DNA of 64,000 bases from Lytechinus pictus (lineage: Eukaryota; Echinodermata; Echinoidea; Temnopleuroida; Toxopneustidae), in contig NC_087247.1 of the NCBI RefSeq assembly GCF_037042905.1, positions 74,694,420 through 74,758,419 on the forward strand, given 5' to 3'. Positions 30,326 through 43,507 of this stretch are shown here, piece by piece. The translations under genes were made by a program, and so were the position numbers. Within the stretch, counting starts at the first letter, position 1; each line of letters begins with the position of its first letter. The notes below the pieces were generated by a model. It was not told the origin of the DNA. It saw only the letters and a program-made list of their open reading frames with translations, and ran no database searches.

Positions 30326-30907
30326 AGGGATGGTCTGGGCTGAAAATATTTATATCTTAATACATAGAGTAGAATTCACTGAGCAAAATGCCGAAAATGT
30401 CGTCAAAATCGGATAACAAATAATAAAGTTATTGAAGTTTAAAGTTTAGCAATATTTTGTGAAAACAGTCGTAATGATTATTCATTAGGTGGGCTGATGA
30501 TGTCACATCCCCACTTTCCGTTTTCTTATGTTAAGACATAAAATCATAATTTTTTCATTATTTCATCCTTGTGTGAATAATATGTCTCCCTTATAATGAA
30601 ATAAGTTGCAGCAATAAATATCTAATGCACTAAATCAGTCGTCAATCCAATTTTTCTAGTTCTTGGAGGAAAAAATTTGAATAGACCTAATTTCATATAA
30701 TAAAATACAAAAGAACAAGTGGGGATGTGACATCATCAGCCCACCTAATGAATATTCATGACGACTGTTTTCACAAAATATTGCTAAACTTTAAATTTCA
30801 ATAACTTTGTTATTTGTTATCCGATTTTGATGACATTTTCGGCATTTTGCTCAGTGAATTCTACTCTATTTATTAAGCTATAATTACTTTCAGCCCGGAC
30901 CATCCCT
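30326..30907. mobile_element. 582-bp TTAA MITE with long inverted repeats
   Basis: AGGGATGGTCTGGGCTGAAA and TTTCAGCCCGGACCATCCCT are flanked by TTAA (30322-30325, 30908-30911). The inverted homology is extensive: GTGGGCTGATGATGTCACAT on the left faces ATGTGACATCATCAGCCCAC on the right, so most of the element folds back on itself. No ORF. Confidence 0.88.
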
Positions 30908-30911
30908 TTAA

Positions 30912-33900
30912 CAACTGGGGCTCTGCTGTGATTGTTATATCTTCAGTGCTAGGATGTAATCTGAATTCTGAAAATATTCTTAACTTTTCTCTTATTATTT
31001 TTTGTCTCTTCCACTGAGAGTGCATGCTGCTATATAAATGCATAAATCTGCAAAGTGGCCCAAAAATGTATGTGCACAAAGATAATATCTTTGGATGATA
31101 TGTATTCTGAAATGGTCAGTTTGAGAAAAGTTCCTTCAAAACTTCAACAAAATTTACAATAGGTATAGGGATAGTTAATCTCAATGTTGAAAGCGGTTTT
31201 TCTTTGTTAAGAGAAATTGTTCGACCCTGCAAGAAAATTGTATTTTGTGAGAGGAAAGATTCTTAAGATATTACAGAGTTGGATTAGCAGACTTTTCACC
31301 CATTTATGATTTTGTTTGAAATAAATCTTTCATAGGTACCGGTAGATTTAAGAGAGAATCAGCTTGGGTATGTTTAGTACTTAAAAGCACAGTGTTAGAG
31401 GCCCAAGATATATATTGCCTAATGTCAATATTGCATGGTCTTTTTTATCATCTTACAGAAGAGATACTTGTATTAGAATGAAATTACTTGCCCCTAAAAA
31501 ACTTCTAGTATGCTATTCATATGCTAATTTGTGCTTATTAATCATTGATTGATACTAGAAGAGTGGAAGATACCTTATGGATGGTCCTAGCATATATAAT
31601 TTTCTTCAGAATATTGATTTATTAAAATAGCTATTATGTTACTGATGTAAAACAACAGATAATAGAAAAGTTAAGAATTTGTCAAGAACACCATCCCTGG
31701 ATAATACTTCTTTGGAAGGAATGAATCCTCTAGCCAGTTTGATCCTAATTTAATCTGAACTTTTGTTGGCTGCATTATCATATGATATTTGGGAATATGA
31801 AAAAATAATGAACTGTACGAAAATACTTTAATTTAACAAATATGTGATCATATCCAATTTCATGAGAAATCTTACACCACTAATTTTGACGACTCACTAA
31901 ATTAATCTGAATTAATATTGGTATTTAATCCTGCAATGTTTTGAGTTTCTACATGTCTTTTTTGTATTCATTTAAATGATAACTTGATCAATGCTGCATT
32001 TGTATTTCATAATTGAGTTCAATGTTTCAGAGCAAAGAAAGAAAGAAATGTAAAACATTGAAAAGGTTTATAAAACTGATGGATGCAAGTTTCTTATCAA
32101 ACTGTTGATTCTCAGATCCTTTAATACCAAAATGCTTATCTTTCAACTCATACTTTATGTGTATATAACTTTATAGAAATATATTTCAAATTGTCTCCTG
32201 ATTATGAGTTTTACACTTTGACTGTCAACTGATTGCTGTAACATTAGCCAGATATTGCCTTTTTTTATTTGGTATATTCTGTATACATACATGTCAGACT
32301 CAACCAGGGATGATAAAACTGTCAAAACAATTAAACATTGGTTTATTTACATATGTGTGTGTTCATTTCATATTGATATTTATTCAGTATACATGTAAAA
32401 ATAGGAAATATTTTGTACTGTTTACATCTGCTCTTGTGAAATTGAATTTTGTACTTTTGATATGACTTATTTTTCCCATTGGGAAGCATGGGTAATGTGA
32501 CTGTACTCTTTTGAATCTGTCTGGGGATTTGGTGCAAAAGTCATGGCAGTGTACTACATGTAATATGGTTTTTTTTCCTTGAATGATTACTTTGAAAATA
32601 TTACATTTGAGATTGTATAGCATAAATATTAATTTTGTTGATTCTCACTTAAGATATAGTTTTGTACTAATAATCTGTATTTTGTGGACTTTATTACTTG
32701 AGAATATTTTAGAAATGAAACAAACACAATCGTAGGGAATACTACATACTTGAAGAGTGTATATATGAGATAGTATAATGAAATCATAACAATCTGTTGC
32801 TTTTTGATATATGCTCTTGTTACTCTTTAATAGGTCATAGTGGTCTTTTAGTAGAGAGGCTTTGAAGTTCAAGTTGGCCAATGATATTATACACATGATC
32901 CATTGTCATTATCAAGTAACAAGTCCTTAGGAAAGGACATTAATCCATTCATTATTTTCTTAGACACAACAAAAGTCAAACAGCAGCATTATTCATTTGA
33001 CATATACCTATTCTAAGCTTATAAAGCTCCTTGCAGGAATTAAATATAATAGAAGTAGGAAAGATCCTGACCAAGGCATTCAATGAAATTTGACTAGATG
33101 TTTGTATTGTGACCTGATACCTCTGTGTAATAAGAAATCTTCCGTAATCAGACCAATTGTTATACTTTGAATTCAGTGTGTGATGTAGACTCAATATTAT
33201 CTCATTACTTTTATGATTATCTATGTTGACATATTAGTTTAATTGCATATTCTCAATTTCTATTTTTTAAAGTAATTTGCTCATAATCCTGCTACTTCTC
33301 TTGACACATGTTACCCTGCACATAACACGGCAGAGAGAAGTCTGCAACAAAGGGTATGAATCTTCTAGTATTAGTATTATTCTCTAAATGCCTTACCATT
33401 AAACATGGATTGGTTGTACTTTAAGATTGATGTATAAAGAAGAGGTGAAATATATTCAATTTAAGTGTATTATTTTTGCTCGGATACATTAAACATGCTG
33501 GGATGAATTGAATCCCAATTCAAAATATTGATTGAAGTACATATAGCATTTTAGTTGGATAAGAAAAAAGTTGTATTTAAATTACTTCTAATTAATTATA
33601 ACAAACTAACTTTGAATCAAAATATATACAGATTACCATTGTGATTCTTAAAGTATATCCCCATACATGTGTGATAAAATAAAGTGTCATTGTATGCCTA
33701 TGCTTGACATTTTTATATACATGAGTCATTCAGTCAGACCTTCAAAGTAATTTGCCTGAAAAGGTCTCCTACATGTTATGGCTTTAAATTTGAGAAGAAA
33801 AAAAAAACACTTGGCCAAAAGATTCAAGTTAATAATTAATTACTGCAGGGGAAATCTTAATTTTAATAAAAACAAATAAATTCATAGCTTGGGTATTAAA

Positions 33901-35211
33901 TTAAATTCCCTCCCAGCATTCCAATGTGAATAAATCAATGCAATTATATTATTATATATTTATTATATATATATATATTATTATATTATTTCAGTGTACA
34001 TTCATATGATGTATTTTTCATAGCTTGACATAATATGGTGCTTTCTTTAATGATATGATTGTGGAAACCTGCTGAGTAAAATAAAGTGATTTACTATAAA
34101 ATAACGAGGGAACGGATCCAGAAGTATTTATCACTTATAAGAGAGTGCATGTAAAGTCTTATTTACTACATGGAATATGTCTTGAGTAACCAAGGAAATA
34201 CTATCTTTTTTGGAGTAACTATCTGAACATATATTAGGATGAAATATTTATTGGAAAATGGAATGTGAGCTTGACGATTACACCATTTTCAGAGCTGAAT
34301 TTTAGAAGGTAGAATTGAATGTTGCATTTGTTTATAGGGGGGATATAATTGTGATTCCATGTGCATGGTGCATGGTGATGTATTGACATTTTCTTTGATA
34401 TCAAATAATTAACAAGTTGTGTCACCTCTGAAAAGTGTAAATTGGAACATTTTAATTCCGTTTTCTCCTTGTTCCATAAAAAGAAAAATCCATTTTGAGA
34501 TGCCTTTTGATTCATGAAAGAATAACTGTTTCGATATCAACTTTTTTTATCTGCTAGCCACAAACTGTAGGAAGTTTGAATAAGTTGTGCAATTTGTTTA
34601 TTTCAATTTAACAATAGAATACCCTTCATGCAGCAAGAATGAATGAAATATGTATGTCAAATCACTCTTCAACTCTTGTATGATTATGTATATGCTAGAT
34701 ATTTGTGTATGCATAGATGTTAATGTAGCAGATGAAGAAGAGAGAAAACTTTCAATCCAATTAAAACCTACCTCTGTGATACAGACAATATGAGTCTAAA
34801 ATATTAGCTGACTGCATGTTAGATAAGCTAAGTCCACTAGAGGAGTTGTGAGAATAATCTTTGTACAGCATTTAAGCAAGATAGCCATGATGTTGATAAG
34901 TAGCCTTTAGTGCTTCTAGCACTGTGCTTTATTGGTATGAGGGTAACTATTATGACAAGCATATCTGTAATTTGATACATCACCCAAATGTTGAAAACTA
35001 CGAACTCAAACCTAATGAATAGTAGTAATAAATTAGTTTGCAATTGAAATCTTTTAATGTTCACAGTGTGTCTACTTTACATACTAACTCAAGTGTGAGA
35101 GTGGGTATTGTATGCCACATGTTCAAGCTAAACTAAAGTGGTTGCAACTAGCAATAATTTTTATGACAAACTCTTCAAAATCGAGATTAATTTTACAATT
35201 TTCATTAGTAC
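30912..35211. other. Intergenic AT-rich spacer
   Basis: No coding exon or RNA gene is recognised. A (TA)n/(TTA)n tract lies at about 33945-33990. Confidence 0.4.
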
Positions 35212-38052
35212 ATAGGCGGATCGGGGGGCGAGGGGCCCAGGCCCCCCTATTGGCAGAGCAAAAAAAAAAAGGGGGGAAGAAATTTTAAAAAAGAAAAAAA
35301 GGGGGAAAGAAAGAGGAAAAAAGGAGAGCAAAATAAGAGGAGGGAGATGAGTGAATAGAATAAGGTCAGGGGAAGACTTGGAAAATGATTTAAAAATTTA
35401 TATTTCATGTCACTTTATTAAATTTTTGCTCGCGCTTTGCGCTCACATAGACTGTTCGATGAGATACATATCTTGCTTAATAGGCTGATATGTAGCTTAA
35501 AATAGCAAGTTTTGAAGTCAATATACAAACATATTTCAGCTTGGACATCGAGCTTTTATTATTTTGTTTGATTTACAAATTGATTTTTTTAAGTGCTCTG
35601 TAAAATGCCCGTTTAATGGTGTGAATATCATTTGCAGCTTTTTGCGCTGTGCGCTCTTATTATTTGCCAAGTAGGCCTACATATTGTCTTTGTTTATTCC
35701 ATAAGATTTTGTATATATTAATTATATAACAAACTATTTAAAATCCCCCTTTTATGACAGTTTATCAAAAATTTTGTCTCGCGATTTGTGCTCAACTATT
35801 AAACCATATTAATGAATTCAAAAGTGCTTAAGATATCTAGTTTTCAGGCCTCAAATGTCAAATTTCACTCACTCATTAGGCTTATTACATTAATAAATAT
35901 AATAAAATTTTCATGAATTCCTAATAACTCAATTGTCCCTTTTTCAGAAAGGAATATCGACAAGTTTCATATCGCGCTTAGGAAGAGAAATAGGATAGTC
36001 ATCATTTTCATATGACAAAATGTCCTTAGGCCTAGCATATCCAGGTCCTAGGTCAAAATAATAATAAAAATATCAGCTCGTGCTTCGCACTCGCATCATT
36101 TACTAAGTGCTATTCACATATACTTCACAATTTCCCAACACAGTGCTTTAGATATTGCATAAATTCACCCTTTTCATACCGGAATATCAGATATTTTTCG
36201 GTCGCGTTTTCGCGCTCGCATTATTGATTTTCATGATAAAAAATGAAATGTATTCAGAATACCCAGATTCTGTCCAACTCTAAAACATGTGCACACATGT
36301 TTATTGAGATCCACAGCTTGATCTTTATTCAAAACGTGGTAAAATTATCCAGTTTGCGCTCGCATTATTAATGTAGGAACTTCCTTTTTCATGTTTTACA
36401 AAACGTGAATAGAGAACTACCATTTTTAGGTCTGAAATCTCAATTTTTTTTTCCGCTTTGTGCTCGCATCAATTGTTTTATATCTCTATACCATTTATTT
36501 AAAAAAGTGCTTAGAATGTCATTTTTTAGGTTGGAATGTCAAAACATTTTCAGCTTGCGCTTCGCGCTTGCATTATCTAAAAGTTGAAATATGTATCGTC
36601 TTATGGCTAACTGCAAATCGTCCTTAACAGGTCCCTTTTTGATCAAGCCAGAACCCATATTAAAAAATTTTGCTCGCTCTTCGCGCTCGCAGTAATTAAC
36701 TAGTTACAAAAGCATCTTGTTCAGGTTCACAAACACTGCCCAGAATATTCAATTTTCAGGACAAAATACATGAAATTCCAAAAATTTTCACGAGTGCGAA
36801 GGCTTATGAGATTATTACATTTTTTATGTTTTATAAGAATAAAGCTAAGAAATGACTGCTAGGACATTGGCGTGTTGCCCCCCCCCCCCCCAATTTTTCA
36901 CGACCAAGAAAATGGAGAGAAAAGGAAAGGGATAAGTGTGAAATATAGGCCTATAATTCAAATGTGTCAAAATCTATCAAAAACTTTGATTTTTGTAATT
37001 GAAATGTCAAAATTTTTGCTTGCTCGCTCTCAACTTCTTATTAATTTTACACGATATGCCGTATCAAGCCTCCTTAAAATTTTTGGCTCATGCCACTGAG
37101 ACAACCCCTGAAACAAACAACAAGTGGAACGCCTCTGGCAGTCTCGCCTGCATTACGCGATTTAATATAGCAGCAGTGCTAACTTTGAAAACTACTATAA
37201 AATAATCATTCACAAAAACACCATTCATATAGTGACATAATACCACGTTCATAAATGACATTTGAACGGTGACTTAAGACTTGTCAACTACACCCATGTC
37301 CACATTTCATTCACTCTATCTATAAACTTTCAAAGTTATGATGGCAATTCAACAATTACCCCAACATGGCCTAAGTTTATTGACCTTAACTGACCTTTGA
37401 CCTTGGTTTTGTGACCTGAAACTCACAGGGGATGTTCAGTGATACTTGATTACTCTTATATCCCAAGTTTTATGAACTAGATCCATAAACTTTCAGAGTT
37501 AGGATGGTAATTCAACAAATACCCCCAACTTGACCAAAGTTCATTGACCCTAAATGACCTTTGACCTTGGTCACGTGACCTGAAACTCGCACAGGATGTT
37601 CAGTGATACTTGATTACTCTTATGTCCAAGTTTTATGAACTAGGTCCATATATTTTCTAAGTTATGATGTCATTTCAAAAACTTAACCTTCGGTTAAGAT
37701 TTTGAAAATAATTATCCCAACATGGTCAAAGTTCATTGACCCTAAATGACCTTTGACCTTGGTCATGTGACCTGAAACTCAGGCAGGATGTTCAGTAATA
37801 TTTGATTAACCTTATGTCCAAGTTTCATGAACTAGGTCCATATACTTTCTAAGTTATGATGTCATTTCAAAAACTTAACCTTAGGTTAAGATATGATGTT
37901 GACGCCGCCGCCGTCGGAAAAGCGGCGCCTATAGTCTCGCTCTGCTATGCAGGCGAGACAAAAATCAACTTTGAGCGGCCGATCGGGGAAAATTTGGATG
38001 AAAAAAATTTCGGGCCCCCCTATTGGCGAAGCAGGATCTGCCCCTGTATGTA
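35212..38052. mobile_element. Composite repeat with CCCCCTATTGGC-containing ends
   Basis: The left end (GGCGGATCGGGGGG...CCCCCCTATTGGC, 35215-35255) and the right end (CCCCCCTATTGGCGAAGC...GGATCTGCCCCTG, 38016-38048) share the outer GGCGGATC/GATCTGCC inverted motif, typical of hAT-like ends. Inside, 35400-37030 is a decayed tandem array of a motif like GCTTGCGCTTCGCGCTCGCA (about a dozen copies, 100-200 bp apart), and 37130-37965 is a nested element. The outer boundaries are approximate and no target duplication was confirmed. Confidence 0.5.
37134..37965. mobile_element. Nested element with GTCTCGCCTGCAT ends and tandem TGACCTTTGACC units
   Basis: AGTCTCGCCTGCAT near 37140 is inverted at ATGCAGGCGAGAC near 37950. 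The body carries three tandem units of about 180 bp, each with TGACCTTTGACCTTGGT, GTGACCTGAAACTC, GGATGTTCAGT and TATGTCCAAGTTT. A short CG-rich hairpin (GCCGCCGCCGTCGG) precedes the right end. No coding capacity. Confidence 0.65.
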
Positions 38053-38664
38053 TATATCTGGAAAGTTTATGCAAACTAAATATTTTGAAATAATGAAGTC
38101 TAAGCTGAAAAAGTCAGCACACTTAAGGCTACTTACACAGAGAAGCTCTTGCGGGAATGCATATTATCATTGCTTGGAATAACATCAAGAAGGGATTTAT
38201 TTTGCTAATTCTTAGTGCTCAATTACACATTTTCTACCATAATCATGTGGCACATAATTTCATTTATACATACAAACACTTGGTCATTTCACTCAATTCT
38301 GTTTCAACTCATTTTAAAATCAAAACTTCAGCGGGAATTTATGTTAGAATGCAAAGGTATGAACATTCCTTACCACCACTTCAAAACAAATTCAATGCAC
38401 AAAGAATGTTAAAGACTGTGAAACCATGTGAGTTTGAGAGTGACATGAAGGCCTTAAAAATAAACATAATATCTTATACCGTTGATGGCAATCACAAATT
38501 ATGCTACAGTTCCGCTTACAAACAAACTCCAAATCAATTAACAAGGCAAAAGCGATTTTGTGTCTCGCCCACTTATGAAAATAACCAGAAATATCGTGAT
38601 TTGCGAGGGCATGCAACAGAATTGTATCGAAACTTCATTGTGAAATGACTGGGATGGAATAACA

Positions 38665-39522
38665 CTTGTCATAAGAGCCTTGCACGTAAACTTTAATGTT
38701 GACCTGAAAACGACCTTTGACCTTGCCATGTTACCTCCGACTGCAGCATACCATGCAGGTCGCCTACGTCCATCTACCATCCAAGTTTGGTTGAAAGTGA
38801 CTTACGCTTGCAGAGTTAGGTGTCATAAGAGTCTTGCATGTAAACTTTAACGTTGAACTGAAAATGACCTTTAACCTTACCATGTGACCTCCGACTGCAG
38901 CATAACATGCAAGTCCCCCCAGTCCATCTACCATCCAAGTTTGGTTGAAAAGTGACTTACGGTTGCGGAGTTAGGTGTCATAAGAGAGTCTTGCATGTAA
39001 ACTTTAACGTTGACCTGAAAATGACCTTTGACCTTACCACGTGACCTCCGACTGCAGCATAACATGCAGGTCCCCCAAGTCCATCTACCATCAAAGTTTG
39101 GTTGAAAAGTGACTTACGGTTGCGGAGTCAGGTGTCATAAGAGAGTATTGCATGTAAACTTTAACGTTGACCTGAAAATGACCTTTGACCTTACCACATG
39201 ACCTCCGACTGCAGCATACCATGCAGGTCGCATACGTCCATCTACCATCCAAGTTTGGTTGAAAAGTGACTTACGGTTGCGGAGTCAGGTGTCATAAGAG
39301 AGTATTGCATGTAAACTTTAACGTTGACCTGAAAATGACCTTTGACCTTACCACATGACCTCCGACTGCAGCATAACATGCAGGTCCCCCAAGTCCATCT
39401 ACACATGTACCATCCAAGTTTGGTTGAAAAGTGACTTACGGTTGTGGAGTTATGTGTCATTAGGTTTGTGACAGACGGCATTTGGATCCCTAAGTCTCGC
39501 CTTCACCTCTGGTGGGCGAGAC
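38665..39522. mobile_element. Second element of the TGACCTTTGACC family, five tandem units
   Basis: Units starting at GTCATAAGAG (38668, 38822, 38976, 39133, 39291) have a period of 154-158 bp. Each contains CGTTGACCTGAAAATGACC, GACCTCCGACTGCAGCAT and CAAGTTTGGTTGAA. The right end is the hairpin TCTCGCC...GGGCGAGA at about 39494-39520, matching the right end of the 37-kb element. The left end was not resolved. Confidence 0.7.
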
Positions 39523-39929
39523 AAAAACTATGTCATTGTTAAAAACTTTATCCCTTTTTTGGTCTGGAGAGACTTTCCCTGTGTGTGACTGCAGCATGTT
39601 AACAAATTTGACATTTATAAAAAGGGAGTATGTTGGAGGCTGTATAGTCTGATATATCTGGAATCTCAGTTGTTGATTGTGCAATCATAATGAAAATCAA
39701 CACACACGTCACCCATGATGTAATCTACAAAAATTTTTAAATTATTTGAATGTTTCAAAATTATTCAAATTTTCTAAAATTAATCATTGATTTATGTTTG
39801 ATTAGAATTTGGCTGTAAATCTTAAATATAAAAGCCAATTGAGAGCTATTTTTTTGCTTAGATACCAACAAATAATAAGTATCAAAATGATTTCTTATGT
39901 ATTTGATTGTTTTGGGGAATTTCTTATCT

Positions 39930-40215
39930 ATTTTTTTTTGTTTGTCAACATTTCAGCAAAACGCAAAAGAGAAAAATCCAACAAGCATAAAACTGAAAGT
40001 ATCCAAATCGGATGTAAAATAAGAAAGTTATGACATTTGTAATTTTCGCTTAATTTCACAAAACAGTTACATGCACATCCTGGTTGATATGCAAATGAGT
40101 AGACTGATGACATCACCCACTCACTATTTCTTTTGTATATTATATGAAATATTCTAATTTTCTCCTCAATGTCCCATGAAAAAAGTTTTATTCAAGTTGG
40201 TACTTATTGTCAAAT
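39930..40215. repeat. Partial copy of the 43.9-kb MITE
   Basis: ATCGGATGTAAAATAAGAAA, TTTCACAAAACAGT and GATATGCAAATGAG are shared in order with the left half of the element at 43894-44487. No clear ends. Confidence 0.55.
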
Positions 40216-41203
40216 ACTTTACATTACCAGTAAACACTCGTTTAACACACAAATGAATGACATACACTGATGTAATTATTTTCATTATATCTCTAGTATT
40301 ACATGTTATCAACAAGATATATGTATTCTTTTATTCATACATGTTAACTAAGTAAAAAAAAACAAAGGAAAAAGGTTAACAAAACATATGAATGATATTT
40401 CGATCACTTCTTTTGTCTATTCTATATCTCTCACTGTTTCTTTATTACATTTATCTGAGTCTTTGTGATGCTTTTTTTTGTTTTTTCAATAATTTATTAC
40501 CCTACTCTTTCTCTGTATGCCCTTTAACTCACTTTACAAACGTGTACGCTCTTGGGATGTGCACAGGTGTATTTTTGATCTTTATTTTCTTTAAAAAAAA
40601 AATGATTTCATGATAAAGCCACATGGGTGAGAATTCAAATAAAAAAACTGTAATATGTACAAAGCGTCTTCATTTTTTCCCTATATTATCTTGATCTTGA
40701 AGCAGAACTTCTAAAGATAAATGGATGGTAAAGGTAAGCCAAGATTCGTATTCTAATTCCAGAGAAAATATGTCAATGTCAAGTGGTGGTGATGGAATTT
40801 TATCAAATAGTAGATATTTGGAGGATATCAAAATAAACAAAAGTCCTGGTAGATTTTTCTTAACTCTTAATTTCCAATATAAATGAATTATGAAATTACA
40901 TTCAATGAAGGCATGCATTTTGGCTTATATCAAAGAAAAATATATTTACAGGTTCATTCAAGAGTAACAGCAATATTCAATGTACATGTATCGTGAGCTT
41001 TGTATTCCAATTTATTGAAGAAATAGAATATGAGAAAAATTTTGATTACCAAGTCAAGGCAAGATTATTTGTTTGTTGTGACAAAGAAATAAAACGATGT
41101 ATTTGTAAAATTTGCGACCCTATAATCTAAGCAGATTGCTGTTCATCAAATAAGCATGCATACATGTGTTAAGATTGAAGTTGATTTCTCAAATGGTTAT
41201 TTC

Positions 41204-41540
41204 AGGGTTCCCAGCCCATCAGGGAAATCATGGAAAATTGTTTTCCTTTTTTCCAGTCAGGAAAATTTGATGAAAATACCTCAAAGCGGGGGAAAATGCC
41301 TAAAATCAGGGAATTTTGATCAGCCCAAAAGTCGAAAGCACGTTAGTCAGTCAGACTCAGTTATATTTTGTTGCATTTCAAAACAGCATCCATTGAATGA
41401 CTGGTTATGGTGGTACTAATTAGTTTTACATTGTTTTTATACTGAAAACAAATGTAATTCAATGTAACAACTGGGAATGGGTTTAAATTCATCAGGGAAA
41501 AATCAAGGATTTTGTTTTCTTGAAAAGCTAGGAACCCCGT
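41204..41540. mobile_element. Probable hAT-like MITE
   Basis: AGGGTTCCCAGCC at the left and GCTAGGAACCCCG at the right are imperfect inverted repeats. Internal GGGAAAATC-type words recur. No target duplication was confirmed. Confidence 0.4.
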
Positions 41541-43400
41541 TCTTTTGCTGATAGTGATAATGGAAATAGGATTTTATTGATTTTATTTGTCTTCTTTACC
41601 CAGGGTAGCCTGTTCAGTGGTTAAGACACTGTTGTCAACCAGGGCCCTGCACAATAAAACAATAAAAAAACACATCATATATATACAAAACATATGAAGT
41701 CGACATTGTTACACTGCAATACGATTAGAGAGAAATGATTTAAGTTCTTAAAAAAGGAAGCAGTATTGGAAATTGACAGCAAAATTTAGATATGACCCCC
41801 AAAATAAGTGAATCCAATTCAACTCATTTTGTTATTGTCATTCTATTAATTTATATAAACCTAAATATTTTTTTTTTTTTTTTTTACAATTTATCATATT
41901 TGCTGCTCAATGTATTTCCACAAGTTATTAGAAAGTATATATTTACTACATACCAAATATAACGGTGTTGACTGTTGACAATATTTAGAGGCAACATATA
42001 ATATGAATTGTTTGAAAAATACTGATATATTGTATAAAACTATGTGTCATAACAAATTGGATTTTTAAACAATACCCGATCCAATAAATCTTTTAAGTGA
42101 TAAATATAATAAAATGGCAACAAAATTTTCAATACACCTATAAAGTATAAACAGAATTTTTAAATGAACTTAAAGACACTCATTCATAATGAAATTGATA
42201 ATTTATGAATCTTATAATTGATGTGAAAACAAAGATTATTGGTTTACAATCATCAGGATATAACACCTGGTTCTCACCTGTTGATTTTCTTTTTGTACTT
42301 ACAATAACATATATATGAAATATATAAAACTAAATAATTATGATATTCATAAAATGAAATTGTATACTTTTCTAGAACCCCTGTCATGAAGATTGATCCA
42401 TAACTACTGTGTTTCATTAACATCTGGCCTCGCAAACCAAATCAAAACGGTTTCAATCTTATTCATTGTTGCATACACTTTTGTTATATCAACATTTCAG
42501 CCAAATTAGTTTGGATTCTTTATCATCAACTTTTTACTCTATAACAGCAAAGGAATTAAATGAAATATAATATTATTTTAACATAATAATATCAATAATA
42601 ATAATAATAATAATAAACATTTATAAAGCACTTTATACAGAAGTTTCAATATAGTAAATAATATTAATATCATTATTATATCATGTGATATATGAAATGA
42701 AATATATATATTTTTTCCCATTTGATTCACTCACTTTCCAAATTTACTATTTGACCTATGACTAACAACTTCGTAATGAAATATCATTTTATCGAACATG
42801 TTGGTGATAGCACAAGTTTCCATAGGTGTCATAACAATTTGAATCTATAGGATGAAACACAACCTTTAAAAAATTGTGTGAACAAAAATTAAAACAATGA
42901 TTTAATTTAAATGAAATATGCTCTTCACAAATGTTCTAACCTATTTTGATGTATAGTTTGAGCCATTTCCTAACAGCAGTCACTTATAATCATTAAATCA
43001 TAAGAACCAGACATCTTCCTGTATGCTGCAGTTCTACATTATTTGAAAGTTTCTTCAAGTTATATCCTACTGATATCAGAAGCTATTTACAACATACTAT
43101 ACTGAGACTGTAGTCACTGTCTTTCTTCCAGTGTTCACTCCAGTGTTTCACAGATTCCATCACCGTTGTCCATTCATCAGAGCTAATATGATTTGCATCC
43201 AACCTTTCCTGTCCTTTTGATTTCCAACTTCTCACCAAAACAAACATATTCTAAATATTAACCAGCTACTCATCAACAAATGTTCATGTTCTGATCATTT
43301 AGCAAAGTGCTTAATCCGACAGCATCCTCTTGTAGCAACAATATTCAGGTGACTATTCTACATTCTAATCAATTAGAAAAGCCTTTCCTTTTTTCCTTTT
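41541..43400. other. AT-rich spacer, 3' UTR of the TBK1-like gene likely at its right end
   Basis: No ORF or element is recognised apart from an (ATA)n tract at about 42590-42615. On the - strand the TBK1-like transcript must end somewhere below 43408. Confidence 0.35.
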
Positions 43401-43407
43401 CGTTGTT

Positions 43408-43507
43408 TCACATTAAACGGGTGTCCGCAGAGTTTCTTGTGAAGGGCCGATTTCCACTTTCAAGCTGCAGTTTGAAACTATTAAGACCATCCTCATACTG
43501 CTGTAAA
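43408..43507 (-). CDS. TBK1: TBK1-like terminal exon
   Basis: The acceptor is CATAG before 43507 and the stop TGA is at 43410-43408. It encodes LQQYEDGLNSFKLQLESGNR and a short basic end. The first 20 residues resemble the C-terminal coiled coil that binds adaptors in TBK1. The exon completes a Ser codon from the exon before. Confidence 0.7.

Noticed and set aside
37134..39522. Helitron, because of the 3' terminal hairpin
   Set aside because: The hairpin is not followed by CTRR, no 5' TC end was seen, and the left end of the 37-kb element is an inverted copy of its right end, which Helitrons lack.
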